From: DSOI01 sp041394885
Lineage (GTDB): Bacteria > Acidobacteriota > Terriglobia > Bryobacterales > Bryobacteraceae
Direction: 5' to 3'
Length of the DNA stretch: 64,000 nt
Assembly: GCA_041394885.1 (NCBI GenBank)
Contig: JAWKHI010000026.1
Span: 30,532-94,531 of the forward strand
Under the pieces are notes generated by a model. The model saw nothing but the letters and a program-made list of their open reading frames with translations. It searched no databases and had not been told where the DNA came from. Position 1 is the first letter of the stretch. Each line of letters begins with the position of its first letter. This document shows positions 55,232 to 63,939 of the stretch, piece after piece. The position numbers and the translations under genes were made by a program.

Positions 55232-56404
55232 CTACTCCTTCCCGGTTGGACGCGTGGGAGACAGAATCTGTTTCGCGATCGTCAACCGCTGCATGTTACT
55301 GGTCCCTTCGTAGATTCTACCGATTTTCGCGTCGCGGTAGAGCTTTTCGACCGGATAGTCCTTGGTGAATCCGACTCCGCCGAGCACCTCCAGCGCCTGC
55401 GAGGCCACGGTTTCGGCGATCTGGGACGAAAAGTATTTTGCCATCGCGGCCTCGGTGAGAAACGGCTTGCCCGCTTCTTTGAGCCGCGCCGCGTTGTAGA
55501 CGAGCAGCCGGGCTGCTTCCACGGAGGTAGCCATTTCGGCCAGATCGAGTTGCACGGCCTGGAACTCCGCGATCGGCTTGCCGAACTGTTTCCGCTGGCG
55601 CGCGTAGGCGATGGCGTGACCGAGCGCGCCGCGGGCGAGGCCGAGCATCTGCCCGCCGATGGCGATTCGCCCTTCGTTCAGGGTCTCAATGGCGATCTTG
55701 TATCCTTTGCCAGGCTCGCCGAGCACGGAGGAAGCAGGGACGGAGCAATCGTCGAAGATCAGCTCGCAGGTGGAAGAAGCGCGGATGCCCAGCTTGTCTT
55801 CTTTCCGTCCAACCTGAAAGCCGGGCGAGTCGCGGTCCACCAGAAAGGCGGTGATGCCGCGGTAGCCCGCGGCGGGGTCCAGGGTGGCGAAGACGAGAAA
55901 GAGCCCGGATTGTGCGGCGTTGGTGATCCACAACTTGCGGCCCGTGATGCGGAAGTGGCCGCCGTCGGCTACCGCGCGAGTCTGCAGCGAAAACGCATCG
56001 GAGCCGGAGCCCGCCTCAGACAGTGCATAGGAACCGAGTGTGTTGGCCGCCAGTCTGGGGAGCCATTCCCGCTTCTGCGCCTCGTTGCCCCAGCGCAGGA
56101 GGGCATTGATGACAAGGGTGTTCTGGACATCGACGATCACTGCCGCAGTGGGGTCGACGACGGCCAGTTCCTCGATGGCGAGGACGGCTTGGAAGAACGA
56201 TCCGCCTTGGCCCCCGTATTCCTCCGGGATCTCGATGCCCATGAGCCCTAGGTCAAACATCTGCTTCAGCAGGTCAGGCCGGAAGTTCGCTTCCTCGTCC
56301 ATCTGCCTGACGTGGGGACCGATCTGCTCGCGGGCAAAGCGCGCCACGGTGGCGCGAAACATTTCCTCTTCTTCGCTGAGCATCGTCAGCGGCCGGTTGT
56401 CCAT
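55232..56404 (-). CDS. Acyl-CoA dehydrogenase
   Basis: 390 residues. FAD enzyme of fatty-acid or branched-chain acyl-CoA oxidation. It shows YGGQGGSFFQAVLAIEEL, the FAD/substrate motif SYALSEAGSGSDAFSLQTRA, GRKLWITNAAQSGLF, and RDAKIGRIYEGTSNMQRLTIAK, where the Glu of YEGT sits at the catalytic-base position of short- and medium-chain members. The length is standard. It begins inside the tail of the sigma-factor reading frame as sequenced (56386-56404), but this overlap disappears if the sigma gene ends at 56474. Confidence 0.95.
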   Translation of the reverse strand: MDNRPLTMLSEEEEMFRATVARFAREQIGPHVRQMDEEANFRPDLLKQMFDLGLMGIEIPEEYGGQGGSFFQAVLAIEELAVVDPTAAVIVDVQNTLVINALLRWGNEAQKREWLPRLAANTLGSYALSEAGSGSDAFSLQTRAVADGGHFRITGRKLWITNAAQSGLFLVFATLDPAAGYRGITAFLVDRDSPGFQVGRKEDKLGIRASSTCELIFDDCSVPASSVLGEPGKGYKIAIETLNEGRIAIGGQMLGLARGALGHAIAYARQRKQFGKPIAEFQAVQLDLAEMATSVEAARLLVYNAARLKEAGKPFLTEAAMAKYFSSQIAETVASQALEVLGGVGFTKDYPVEKLYRDAKIGRIYEGTSNMQRLTIAKQILSPTRPTGKE

Positions 56405-57477
56405 GGCTGGTAGTCTAGCGTGTTACCGGATCGCCTGAAGCTGCCCCGTGGCCGCCGGCGCGTATCGCCGGACTTACTCGGCGAACGCGTAGGCGGAGGT
56501 GATGCCAGCGCCTCGAGCGCGACGGCCATTTTTTCGAGCGCGGACTTGTGGATCTGCGACACGCGGCTTTCGTTGATGCCGAGCACGCCGCCGATTTCCT
56601 TCATCGTCATCTCGTTCTTGTAGTAGAGCATCACCACTTTCTGGTACCGCTCCGGCAGGGTGTGCATCGCTTCCGACAGCATGAGCCGCATCTGCTCCCT
56701 GGCGCACATCAGGTCAGGCTGGAACTCGGGGCTCGACGGGAAGTCCGGAGGAGGAAGGTCCTCGCCTTCGTGCCCGCGGGTGGATGCCGAAATCAGTCCG
56801 ACGTTGCGGAGGTCCACCATCATCTGCCGCCAGCGAGATTCGTCGACGCCCAGCTTCTGGGCCACCTCGGTGTCTGTGGGAGCGCGCTGCAATTCCGCCG
56901 TGAGATCGCGCGTGGCGGCCTCCACCTGCTTGTGCCGCCGGCGCAGATCGCGCGACGCCCAGTCGAGTTGGCGGAGGCTGTCGAGGATCGCGCCTTTGAT
57001 GCGATGCTTGGCGTAGCTCGAAAAGGCAACCTGCTTTTCGGGATCGTACTTGTTCACCGCGTCGAACAGGCCCAGAATGCCAGCATGAACGAGGTCGTCG
57101 AGATCCACATGCACGGGGAGATTCTCATGGACACGCACCGCAATGGCTTTGACCAGCGGCAGATGCTCGAGGATCACTTTGTCGCGCAGCGCGCCGGTGG
57201 GGGCTGCCGCCGGCCGCGACTCGAATGCCTCGGCGAAGCCCACGGCATAGGCGGGCTGTCCGGCGGCAATCGGCTCTACTTCGACGATATCCCCGTCAAA
57301 GGGGAGGTCCGCGGCGAGGGTCGACTCGATCTCACAGACTTCCGTTCTTTCCCCGTGAATCCGATTCGCCGGACGGTGGGCGGACCGTTTCGGCTCGGCT
57401 TCGCAGGGGGTGACAACAACCGGGGTGGCGATACTGATACGAACCGCCGCGGCAGTAGATGCACGCTTAGCTGGCAT
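56386..57477 (-). CDS. FliA/WhiG-type alternative sigma-70 factor, C-terminus altered by an apparent frameshift
   Basis: A long acidic/Ala N-terminal extension (about 1-100) precedes sigma region 2 (LVKAIAVRVHENLPVHVDLDDLVHAGILGLFDAVNKYDPEK, read in parts), region 3 (RDLRRRHKQVEAATRDLTAEL) and region 4 (LPERYQKVVMLYYKNEMTMKEIGGVLGINESRVSQIHKSALEKM). After VALEAL the sequenced frame continues as a Pro/Arg-rich tail to 56386. Adding one G at about 56508 gives GITSAYAFAE and a stop at 56474, 334 residues, which fits relatives better. FliA-type factors drive motility, chemotaxis or developmental genes; no flagellar gene is in the window. A long, palindrome-containing spacer precedes it. Confidence 0.88.
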   Translation of the reverse strand: MPAKRASTAAAVRISIATPVVVTPCEAEPKRSAHRPANRIHGERTEVCEIESTLAADLPFDGDIVEVEPIAAGQPAYAVGFAEAFESRPAAAPTGALRDKVILEHLPLVKAIAVRVHENLPVHVDLDDLVHAGILGLFDAVNKYDPEKQVAFSSYAKHRIKGAILDSLRQLDWASRDLRRRHKQVEAATRDLTAELQRAPTDTEVAQKLGVDESRWRQMMVDLRNVGLISASTRGHEGEDLPPPDFPSSPEFQPDLMCAREQMRLMLSEAMHTLPERYQKVVMLYYKNEMTMKEIGGVLGINESRVSQIHKSALEKMAVALEALASPPPTRSPSKSGDTRRRPRGSFRRSGNTLDYQPWTTGR

Positions 57478-57903
57478 GTGGTTTCAACTTCTCCTCTTCA
57501 AGTTGTCTCGACAGGAAGCGGATGCTGGTGCTGCTCTCTCTTTCAGCAGAAGCTCGCTTTTTGCGCCGGATAGGACTTGATCCGGGTGATCCCTTGCTAT
57601 GCATGCCGAAGGCCATCCGAAAATGAACCTACGGCTTCGATCGGCACGGCCCCCAGAATGACGCTAAGTTCGTACTGGCCGCACGGTTACCGGACCGGTA
57701 GTACTAAATCACGATTGGGACCGGTCTTGCTCTTACGCTGCTCTTACCCTGTTCCACTTTGAAAGCGGGTGTCAGATCGGGTTCCGTTATGGAACACCCG
57801 GTTCTACGTTTTCGCTTCGTTCGTATGTCCTGTTGCGATTTGACCATGTTGGGCCGGCAAAGTATCTTCGCAAGACACCTTAACCCGCCTAGGGCAAATC
57901 ACC
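57478..57903. other. Non-coding spacer upstream of the sigma-factor gene, with palindromes
   Basis: No supported gene is seen over these 426 bases. They contain a GGAG-type ribosome binding site for the sigma gene (AGGAG, about 57491-57495 on the minus strand), a near-palindrome TACCGGACCGGTA (57688-57700), and GTTCCGTTATGGAAC (57781-57795), which sits in a longer potential hairpin with GGGTGT upstream. This suggests transcriptional control of the sigma factor or an untranslated leader; no known riboswitch is recognised. A weak GG-N10-GC sigma-54-like site was noted but not called. Confidence 0.4.
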
Positions 57904-58116
57904 TCAGGGCCTGGAAGGGTGGTCTCGGTCTTTTTCCCTCTGCGGATCTCCGCCTTCTTCGGCCCGCGTCCGGAGAAAAGCGATATAACTTTTCACCGCC
58001 AACCCGCCGAGAAAGACAAGTAGAACCAACCGGATATCGCCGTCGAGAGTGGCGACCCCGACCGCGCCCAGCACGGCGTACCCGATCAGCGAGTTCCGCA
58101 GACGGCCCGCCGTCAA
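57904..58116 (-). CDS. Small membrane protein of unknown function
   Basis: 70 residues, starting in an ATGA overlap with the tonB stop, which makes it a real, coupled gene. Two hydrophobic helices (NSLIGYAVLGAVGVATL, IRLVLLVFLGGLAVKSYIAF) and a charged Arg/Glu/Lys-rich C-terminus. It is the last gene of the lipid A/TonB operon. Family not recognised. Confidence 0.65.
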   Translation of the reverse strand: MTAGRLRNSLIGYAVLGAVGVATLDGDIRLVLLVFLGGLAVKSYIAFLRTRAEEGGDPQREKDRDHPSRP

Positions 58117-59174
58117 GGCCGCCCTGCGTTGTAGAGGAATGTGAACTGAAGGCGGATCTGTTGGCCTTTGAACTCGTCTGGCAAGGGAGGGAACGGGTTG
58201 GATGCGCTGATGCCGGCCACCGCCGCGCGGTCCAGCGCCTCGGTGCCGCTCGGGCTGGCGATGACCAGCTTCGGAACCGCACCATCCTTCGAGATCGCAA
58301 ATTGAATCAATACTTTACCGCGCCGTCCGAGCCGTGCGCTTTCAGGGATCACCGCCACCCAGTTGCGCCTCACCGTCGACAGAATCCGGATCAGGTAGGG
58401 CTTGAGTCTACTCCCTGGGGGTCACTGAGCAGTTCCAGGCTCGACCCGTTGCGGCCGCGCGGGCGAATTGAGGCTTTCACCTAATCCCCCGGTCCCTTCA
58501 CCAAGGTCTCCCACCGTAATCCCGCCCCCACCGCCCCGGGCTAGTTGTCGTGCCGCCTCCTCCACCGGGGACCTTTGCGGCGTTGGAATGCGGCTTCTCC
58601 CTACCCCCGAATCAGTGCGCCGTCCCATGTCGGCGCCCGGCTTCTCGAATGCCAACTTCGGCTTTTCCTGTTCCTGTATTTGGGGGGGAGGCGCCGCCGG
58701 TGAGGGCACCCCTACGCCGGGAAGGTTGCGCTCATCGAGTTGCCCGACCTCCCTGGGTCCCGCATCCACCTTCGGCGCCTCGATCATCGGCTTGGGCGCC
58801 GGAGCCGCTGGAGCCGCCTTGGGAGACTCGAACGCTTTCGGCGCGGCGGGTCGCGTGGACCCAGCGATTTCCACCGGCTTGGGTGGCTGCGCCTCGCTCA
58901 ACAGACCCTGCAGGTTGACCTCGAGGCTCGGTTTCTTGGTGTTGGGATCCTTTTGCGTGAGCTCGGGCGGGAGTATCAGGGGCACGATCACGGGGCGGAT
59001 CGACAAGTCCCGTGCATGACGAATTTCCGGGGGACCCCAGGGGGCCACGAGAATCAACAGGCCCAGTAGTAGGTGCACCACCAGGGAACCAACCGCCGCC
59101 CACTCCCGTTTCGGAAGCTCGAGCTGCCCGCCGCCGTCGCTGAGCCACTGCCCGTACTCAGGATCCCGGCCCAT
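58113..59174 (-). CDS. tonB: TonB-family energy-transducing protein, split by two apparent indels
   Basis: Corrected length 353 residues. The N-terminus (MGRDPEYGQWLSDGGG) leads to one membrane helix (VGSLVVHLLLGLLILVAPW), a long Pro/Ala/Lys/Glu spacer across the periplasm, then NGSSLELLSDPQGVDFKPYLIRILSTVRRNW and the TonB C-terminal domain (IPESARLGRRGKVLIQFAISKDGAVPKLVI, DRAAVAGISASNPFPPLP; read in parts). As sequenced the frame breaks at about 58450 (one extra base after CGGCCG) and at about 58405 (one T missing from GACTTCAAG). The two cancel, and the total is divisible by three. TonB proteins transmit proton-motive force to outer-membrane receptors. It overlaps the next gene upstream and downstream. 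Confidence 0.82.
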
Positions 59175-60145
59175 GATCCGCCGCTCCGTGCGATCCCATT
59201 TCGTGAGATTGCAGCGCCCGCCGCACCACCGCCCCGTGCTCTTCGATCCGCGCCAGGATGCCCTCGCACACCGCCAGCGCCCGCGCGCCGTCGGCGCCGG
59301 TGACCACAGGCTCACTCCGATCGGTAACCGCGCGCAGGAAAGCGTCCAACTGCGCCGCCAGCGGTTCGCGCTTGCTCGACGCGCCCAGTTGCCGGAACCC
59401 GATCTGTTGCCGTTCGTCCACCGATATCACGACGCCGTCCTGCCGTCCATAGTCTACCGAAATATATTGATGGGGCTGGAACAGGCGCAGTTTCCGGATT
59501 CGTTCGGTGGACACGCGGCTGGCGGTGATGTTGGCGACGCAGCCGCCGGGGAAGGCGAGGCGGACGTTGGCGATGTCGACCTTCTCGGACAAAATTCGGA
59601 TCCCGGCGGCACGGATCTCTTCCGGCTCAGCGCCTTGCATGAAATGGAGCACAAGGTCGATGTCGTGGATCATGAGGTCCAGGACGACATCGACGTCGAG
59701 GCTGCGAGGCGCGAACGCGTTCATGCGGTGAATCTCGAAAAACAGGGGAAGGTTCACCACGCCGTCGAGCGCGAGGATGGCCGGATTGAAGCGTTCGAGG
59801 TGGCCGACCTGCAGGATGCGGTTGTGGGCGCGGGCGGCGCCGATCAGGGCAGCGGCCTCGGCGGAGGTGGCGGCGAGGGGTTTTTCGATGAGTAGGTCGA
59901 TGCCGGCCTCGAGCAGTCCAGTGCCGATTTCGGCATGGGTTACGGTGGGCGTGGCGACGATGGCCGCATCCACCTTACTGATGATCTCGCGCCAATCGCC
60001 CGAGGCCGCGCACCTGCAGCAGGCCAGCGGCGCGGGCACGATCCAAGTCAATGTCGACGGCGAAGGCGAGTTCCGCCCCGCTCTCGGCCGCGACCCGGAG
60101 GTGGTTCTTGCCAAATCCGCCGCAGCCGATCACGGCTATTCTCAT
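59158..60145 (-). CDS. Gfo/Idh/MocA-family oxidoreductase in the lipid A operon, one apparent frameshift
   Basis: Corrected length 328 residues. The ATG at 60145 lies in an ATGA overlap with lpxI and begins MRIAVIGCGGFGKNHLRVAA, the Rossmann motif. One extra G in CGCGGCC at about 60005 shifts the frame; beyond it the protein continues SGDWREIISKVDAAIVATPTVTHAEIG, IDLLIEKPLAATS (catalytic EKP), RILQVGHLERFNPAI and DLMIHDIDLVLHF (read in parts). Located directly after lpxI, it resembles GnnA, the UDP-GlcNAc 3-dehydrogenase that starts synthesis of diamino lipid A sugars. However, no aminotransferase (GnnB) is adjacent, so another sugar oxidoreductase is possible. The C-terminal 6 codons overlap tonB. 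Confidence 0.8.
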
Positions 60146-60990
60146 TGCCGCACCTCCTCTGTTTGGATCCCCTGGAGGTCCTCGACGGGGTAGCCGGCCA
60201 CGGCCAAACCCGCCGCATCGGCCGCCGCCAGCATCTCAGCGCGATCGAGGAGCAGCGTGCGGCCCGCGTCGACGGCGAGCACGGAGGCGCCGGTTTCGCG
60301 CATCGTGGCGATCGTGCCGGGGCCAGCAACGGGCACGTCAAACAACAAATGCCCGCGCCGGCGCGATCCTTTCACGAGCGTCAGCCGTCGCCCGTTGGCG
60401 AGCCCGGCGGCGCGGCGCAGCATGGCGTCGGTGCCTTCCATGGCTTCCAGGGCCACGCAGGCCCGCTCGCAAATGACCACGCTTTGGCCGACGTCGAAGC
60501 CCGAGAGCGCGGCTGCGATGCGCCGGCCGTAGCCGATCTCCTTCTCTTCGTCCGGCGTGGGCGCGCGGCGGGTAAGCTTGCCCTCCGCCGCCAGCAAGGG
60601 CTTGAGGAGGGTGGTGGAATCGAGGACGCGGATTCCCTCTCCCGCCAGAACGTCGATTACCCCGCCGATGAGCGCGTCGGTGTTGCGTTCCTTGAGACCG
60701 AAAAGCATCTTGGCCATGCGCCAGTCCGGCCGGAGGCTCGAAAACAGGCTGGCGTGCTTGACCTGGCCGCAAAAGATCAGTTCCGTGATGGACTCTTTTT
60801 GGAGGATGTCGATGAGTTTGCCGAGTTCGGCGATGGTGATCCAGTAGGTGCGCGCGGCGAGGGATTCGATCTCCGGGCCTGCTTCGCCTTTGACGCCCAC
60901 CGCCACTACGTCGTGCCCCAGCTTGCGCGCCTCCTCGAGCGCCAGGACCGGGAATCGGCCGTTGCCGCACAGCACGGCGTAGCGGTTCAC
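60142..60990 (-). CDS. lpxI: UDP-2,3-diacylglucosamine diphosphatase LpxI
   Basis: 282 residues from the GTG at 60990, which overlaps the lpxA stop (GTGA). LpxI makes lipid X in organisms that lack LpxH. Family segments: YAVLCGNGRFPVLALEEARKLG, GQVKHASLFSSLRPDWRMAK, LIGGVIDVLAGEGIRVLDSTTLLKPLLA, GYGRRIAAALSGFDVGQSVVICER, ALEAMEGTDAMLRRAA and GPGTIATMRETGASVLAVDAGRTLLLD (read in parts). The frame stays open upstream but only through lpxA, so the GTG start is secure. Membrane-associated cytosolic enzyme of lipid A synthesis. Confidence 0.93.
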   Translation of the reverse strand: MNRYAVLCGNGRFPVLALEEARKLGHDVVAVGVKGEAGPEIESLAARTYWITIAELGKLIDILQKESITELIFCGQVKHASLFSSLRPDWRMAKMLFGLKERNTDALIGGVIDVLAGEGIRVLDSTTLLKPLLAAEGKLTRRAPTPDEEKEIGYGRRIAAALSGFDVGQSVVICERACVALEAMEGTDAMLRRAAGLANGRRLTLVKGSRRRGHLLFDVPVAGPGTIATMRETGASVLAVDAGRTLLLDRAEMLAAADAAGLAVAGYPVEDLQGIQTEEVRQ

Positions 60991-61760
60991 TTGATGAAAC
61001 CCCGCTCCGACGATTCGATGAAGGCGATCAGTTCCTCGAGCTCCGGCGTGAGGGGCTCCTCGCGGATGCGTCCGACGGCCTGCGCGGTGTTCGTCTTGGG
61101 ATCGCGCAAGTATCGAAAAGCGCGGTTCAGGCGTTCGATCGATTCGGGAGCGAAGCCGCGGCGTTCGAGACCCACCGAGTTGGTGCGGTATAACTTCGCC
61201 TCGCGTTCTTCCGAGACGAGAGCGAAAGGCAGGACGTCGCGCGTGACGACGCTGTAGCCGCCGATCATGGCGTGCGCGCCGATCCGGCAGAACTGGTGGA
61301 CGCCGGAAAAAGCACCGATGCGGGCCCAATCGCCGACGGTGACATGCCCACCGAGCGTGGCGGCGTTGGCGAGGACGGTATGGCTGCCGACGCGGCAATC
61401 GTGGGCGACGTGCACGGATGCCATGAGTAAGTTGTCGTCCCCGACGGAAGTAACCGCGCCGCCGCCGGCGGTGCCGCGGTGGACGGTGACGTACTCGCGG
61501 ATCTTATTGCCGTTTCCGATGACGGTTTCGGCGCGCTCGCCCTGATACTTGAGGTCCTGGGACGCGGCGCCGATGGAACAGAAGGGATAGAAAATGTTGT
61601 CGCGCCCGATGCGGGTGGGCCCTTCCACCCAGACGTGGCCGACCAGGCGGGTGCCCGGGCCGATCTCCACTTCTGGGCCAACGACGCAAAACGGGCCGAT
61701 CTCGGCGGACTCGTCGACCTTCGCTGCCGCGTCGACAATCGCTGCCGGATGGATCGCCAT
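60987..61760 (-). CDS. lpxA: UDP-N-acetylglucosamine O-acyltransferase LpxA
   Basis: 257 residues. Left-handed beta-helix built from hexapeptide repeats (IHPAAIVDAAAKVDESAEIGPFCVVGP, VEIGPGTRLVGHVWVEG) with the catalytic His in VHVAHDCRVG and the GDNNLLMASVHVAH-type substrate loop. It performs the first acylation step of lipid A. Thirteen bases follow fabZ, and its stop overlaps the lpxI GTG. Standard length. Confidence 0.95.
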   Translation of the reverse strand: MAIHPAAIVDAAAKVDESAEIGPFCVVGPEVEIGPGTRLVGHVWVEGPTRIGRDNIFYPFCSIGAASQDLKYQGERAETVIGNGNKIREYVTVHRGTAGGGAVTSVGDDNLLMASVHVAHDCRVGSHTVLANAATLGGHVTVGDWARIGAFSGVHQFCRIGAHAMIGGYSVVTRDVLPFALVSEEREAKLYRTNSVGLERRGFAPESIERLNRAFRYLRDPKTNTAQAVGRIREEPLTPELEELIAFIESSERGFIK

Positions 61761-61773
61761 TCGCCCGCGCCGC

Positions 61774-62202
61774 TTACTTCAACACGCACATGACGGTGGC
61801 TTCCGCGCACAGATCGCCGTCGACGGTGGCGGTGCCTTTCATGCGCGCGCGGGTTGGCCGGCCGTGGAGCAGCTCCACTTCGAGCTTGAGCTGATCGCCA
61901 GGGCGGACGGGGCGGCGGAAACTGGCGTCTTCAATGCGGGCCATGAAGATCACCTTGCTCTTGCGGTCTTCCATGGCATGGAGCACGAGGACGCCGGCCA
62001 CCTGGGCCAGGGCTTCCACGATGAGCACGCCGGGCATCACCGGGTTGTCGGGGAAGTGTCCGGTGAAGAACGGCTCATTGAAGGTGACGTTCTTGATTCC
62101 CACGATCCGCTTTTCTTCCATCTCCACGATTTTGTCCACCATCAACATGGGATAGCGGTGGGGAAGAATGTCGCAAATGGCCTGGATATCGAGCTCTGGC
62201 AT
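61774..62202 (-). CDS. fabZ: 3-hydroxyacyl-ACP dehydratase FabZ
   Basis: 142 residues. Hotdog fold with the catalytic His in GHFPDNPVMPGVLIVEALAQ and its Glu, plus LPHRYPMLMVDKIVEME at the start and EDASFRRPVRPGDQL. It dehydrates beta-hydroxyacyl-ACP in fatty acid synthesis and competes with LpxA for the hydroxyacyl-ACP pool. It is the first gene of the operon; 25 bases separate its start from the divergent M20 gene. Pairing with lpxA is widespread. Confidence 0.95.
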   Translation of the reverse strand: MPELDIQAICDILPHRYPMLMVDKIVEMEEKRIVGIKNVTFNEPFFTGHFPDNPVMPGVLIVEALAQVAGVLVLHAMEDRKSKVIFMARIEDASFRRPVRPGDQLKLEVELLHGRPTRARMKGTATVDGDLCAEATVMCVLK

Positions 62203-62227
62203 GGATTCCCGTTATTATAACAACCAT

Positions 62228-63367
62228 ATGTTTCTGGAACATGCCCGCAAGGCCCAACCGGCGACCATCGCCTTTCTGCGTGAACTGGTGGAGTGCGAAT
62301 CGCCGAGCCATGACGGCGCGGCGATCAACCGTTTTCACGATTTGTTCGCCGCCCGCGTGGCCGATATTGCGACGGTGAAGCGAGTGAAGGCGGGAGCGTA
62401 CGGGAGCCATCTACTGTGCCGGTTCCGGCTGCCGGGCGGGCGGCGGCGCTCGAAGCGCATCCTCGCGCTGGGGCACGCCGACACGGTGTGGCCGATGGGG
62501 ACGCTGCGGACGATGCCGTGGCGGGAGGAAAAGGGTCGCCTGTGGGGACCGGGGGTGCTGGACATGAAGGCGGGGCTGGTGTTCTTCGTGCAGGCCATGC
62601 GCGCGCTTCGCGACCTGGACGTGCCGGTGGCCGCGGAGGTGGTGCTGCAGATCAACGCCGACGAAGAGGTGGGCAGCCACTCCTCGCGCGCGCTCACCGA
62701 GACGAACGCCAAGAGCAGTGACGCGGTGCTGGTGCTCGAACCCGGTACCGGCCTCCAGGGCAAGCTCAAGACGGCGCGGAAGGGCGTGGGGAGCTTCCGC
62801 ATCGACGTGCGCGGGGTGTCGTCCCACGCGGGGATCGACATCGCGGCGGGGGCGAGCGCGGTGCATGAACTGGCGTGGCAGATCGAGAAGATCCGGCGGT
62901 TCACGAACCTGAAGCGCGGCGTGACGGTGAACGTGGGCGTGATCGGCGGCGGCACGCGGACCAACGTCGTCCCCGCCGAGGCCTTCGCCGAAATCGACTA
63001 CCGCATCCCGCGGCTTTCCGACTATGAGCCGCTGGCGGCGAAATTCGCTGGGCTCACGCCGCGCGATTCGCGATGCAGCCTGACGATCACGGGGGAGTTG
63101 AACCGGCCGCCGTTCGAACGCACGCCTGCCGTCGCGGCGCTGTTCGCGACGGCGAAACGGCTTGCCAAGGCGCTCGGCGTGGACCTGGAGGAGTCGGCCA
63201 CCGGCGGCGGATCCGACGGGAATTTCACCGGGGCGATCGGCGTGCCGACGCTCGACGGGCTGGGCGCGGTGGGTGAGGGGGCGCATGCGGTGAACGAGAG
63301 CATTTTGGTGGACCGCATCGCGGACCGGGTGGCGCTGCTGGCGGCTCTGGTGGGGGAGGTGCGGTAG
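62228..63367 (+). CDS. M20-family metallopeptidase (carboxypeptidase G2-like)
   Basis: 379 residues from the ATG at 62228. Metal-site residues: His in LALGHADTVWPMG, Asp in GVLDMKAGLVF, Glu pair in NADEEVGSHSS, another acidic residue in VLEPGTG and late His in EGAHAVNESIL. The dimerisation domain contains VSSHAGIDIAAGASAVHELA and VGVIGGGTRTNVVPAEA. It cleaves amino-acid conjugates, for example C-terminal glutamate or acyl groups; the substrate is unknown. No signal peptide. Confidence 0.92.
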   Translation: MFLEHARKAQPATIAFLRELVECESPSHDGAAINRFHDLFAARVADIATVKRVKAGAYGSHLLCRFRLPGGRRRSKRILALGHADTVWPMGTLRTMPWREEKGRLWGPGVLDMKAGLVFFVQAMRALRDLDVPVAAEVVLQINADEEVGSHSSRALTETNAKSSDAVLVLEPGTGLQGKLKTARKGVGSFRIDVRGVSSHAGIDIAAGASAVHELAWQIEKIRRFTNLKRGVTVNVGVIGGGTRTNVVPAEAFAEIDYRIPRLSDYEPLAAKFAGLTPRDSRCSLTITGELNRPPFERTPAVAALFATAKRLAKALGVDLEESATGGGSDGNFTGAIGVPTLDGLGAVGEGAHAVNESILVDRIADRVALLAALVGEVR

Positions 63368-63372
63368 GGGGG

Positions 63373-63684
63373 CTAGTGGAAGGGGTCAACGACGCGGACG
63401 CCGCCGATGGTCCCTCCACGCTGCCTATCTTCCGAGTAGAGAATGCCGGCGGCGGACAATCGGGCGGCATGGACAATCATCGCGTCCCAGAAGGAAACTC
63501 CCGAGAGCCGGTGGAGCTCCGGTGGCGGCCGCGAATTACTCTTGCAAGACCTGCAGCGATAGTACGGCCGTGCCGGCGGCGCGGTGCCGGGCGAACAGGT
63601 CAATGGCGATGCGTTGCTTTTTCGGCGCTGCGCCGCCGCCGGTGTAGACGAGGATGTCGGTGTCGAAAAACGCGAGCCCTTCAT
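63373..63684 (-). pseudogene. Broken VapC-type PIN-domain toxin gene
   Basis: The ATG at 63684 overlaps the antitoxin stop (ATGA). One T is missing from a run of five T at about 63668, since FFDTDILVY in the next frame is the PIN start. That frame ends at a stop after VLSLQVLQE (63536). A third frame then gives LHRLSGVSFWDAMIVHAARL, AAGILYSEDRQ and GGVRVVDPF, the PIN end. Between LQE and the SFWDA motif about 35 residues found in PIN toxins of this type are absent, so besides the probable sequencing indel there is a real internal deletion. The toxin is likely inactive. Confidence 0.75.
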
Positions 63685-63914
63685 CCCCGCTGGTGCAATT
63701 CTTCCCGATTGAATTTCCAGCCGCGCGAGTCGCCGCCGGAACGCAGCGAGAGCCGTTCGAATTCGGCCACCTCAGCCGGCGCGTCGCTGCAGCCGGCGAG
63801 TTCCTCGAGGTATGCCCGGACCAGTTGGTTGACGCTGGTGCCCAACACCTCCGCGCGCTGGCGGGCGCGGGCGAGAACTTCCTCGTCAACGGAGAGGGTC
63901 ACATTCATATGCAC
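63681..63914 (-). CDS. VapB-like antitoxin of the broken toxin gene
   Basis: 77 residues, or 75 from the inner ATG at 63908 (MNVTLSVDEEVLARARQRAE). The start resembles ribbon-helix-helix antitoxins: a beta strand followed by LGTSVNQLVRAYLEEL. The acidic C-terminal tail ends KFNREELHQRG. It overlaps the damaged toxin start by four bases (ATGA). An intact antitoxin beside a damaged toxin fits decay after addiction was lost. Confidence 0.75.
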   Translation of the reverse strand: MHMNVTLSVDEEVLARARQRAEVLGTSVNQLVRAYLEELAGCSDAPAEVAEFERLSLRSGGDSRGWKFNREELHQRG

Positions 63915-63939
63915 AGGTTATGTGCGCACGGAACCGGTG

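Noticed and set aside
57610..57640. GG-N10-GC sigma-54-type promoter before the sigma-factor gene
   Set aside because: Only TGGC and TGC elements match and no activator site is seen; too weak to call.
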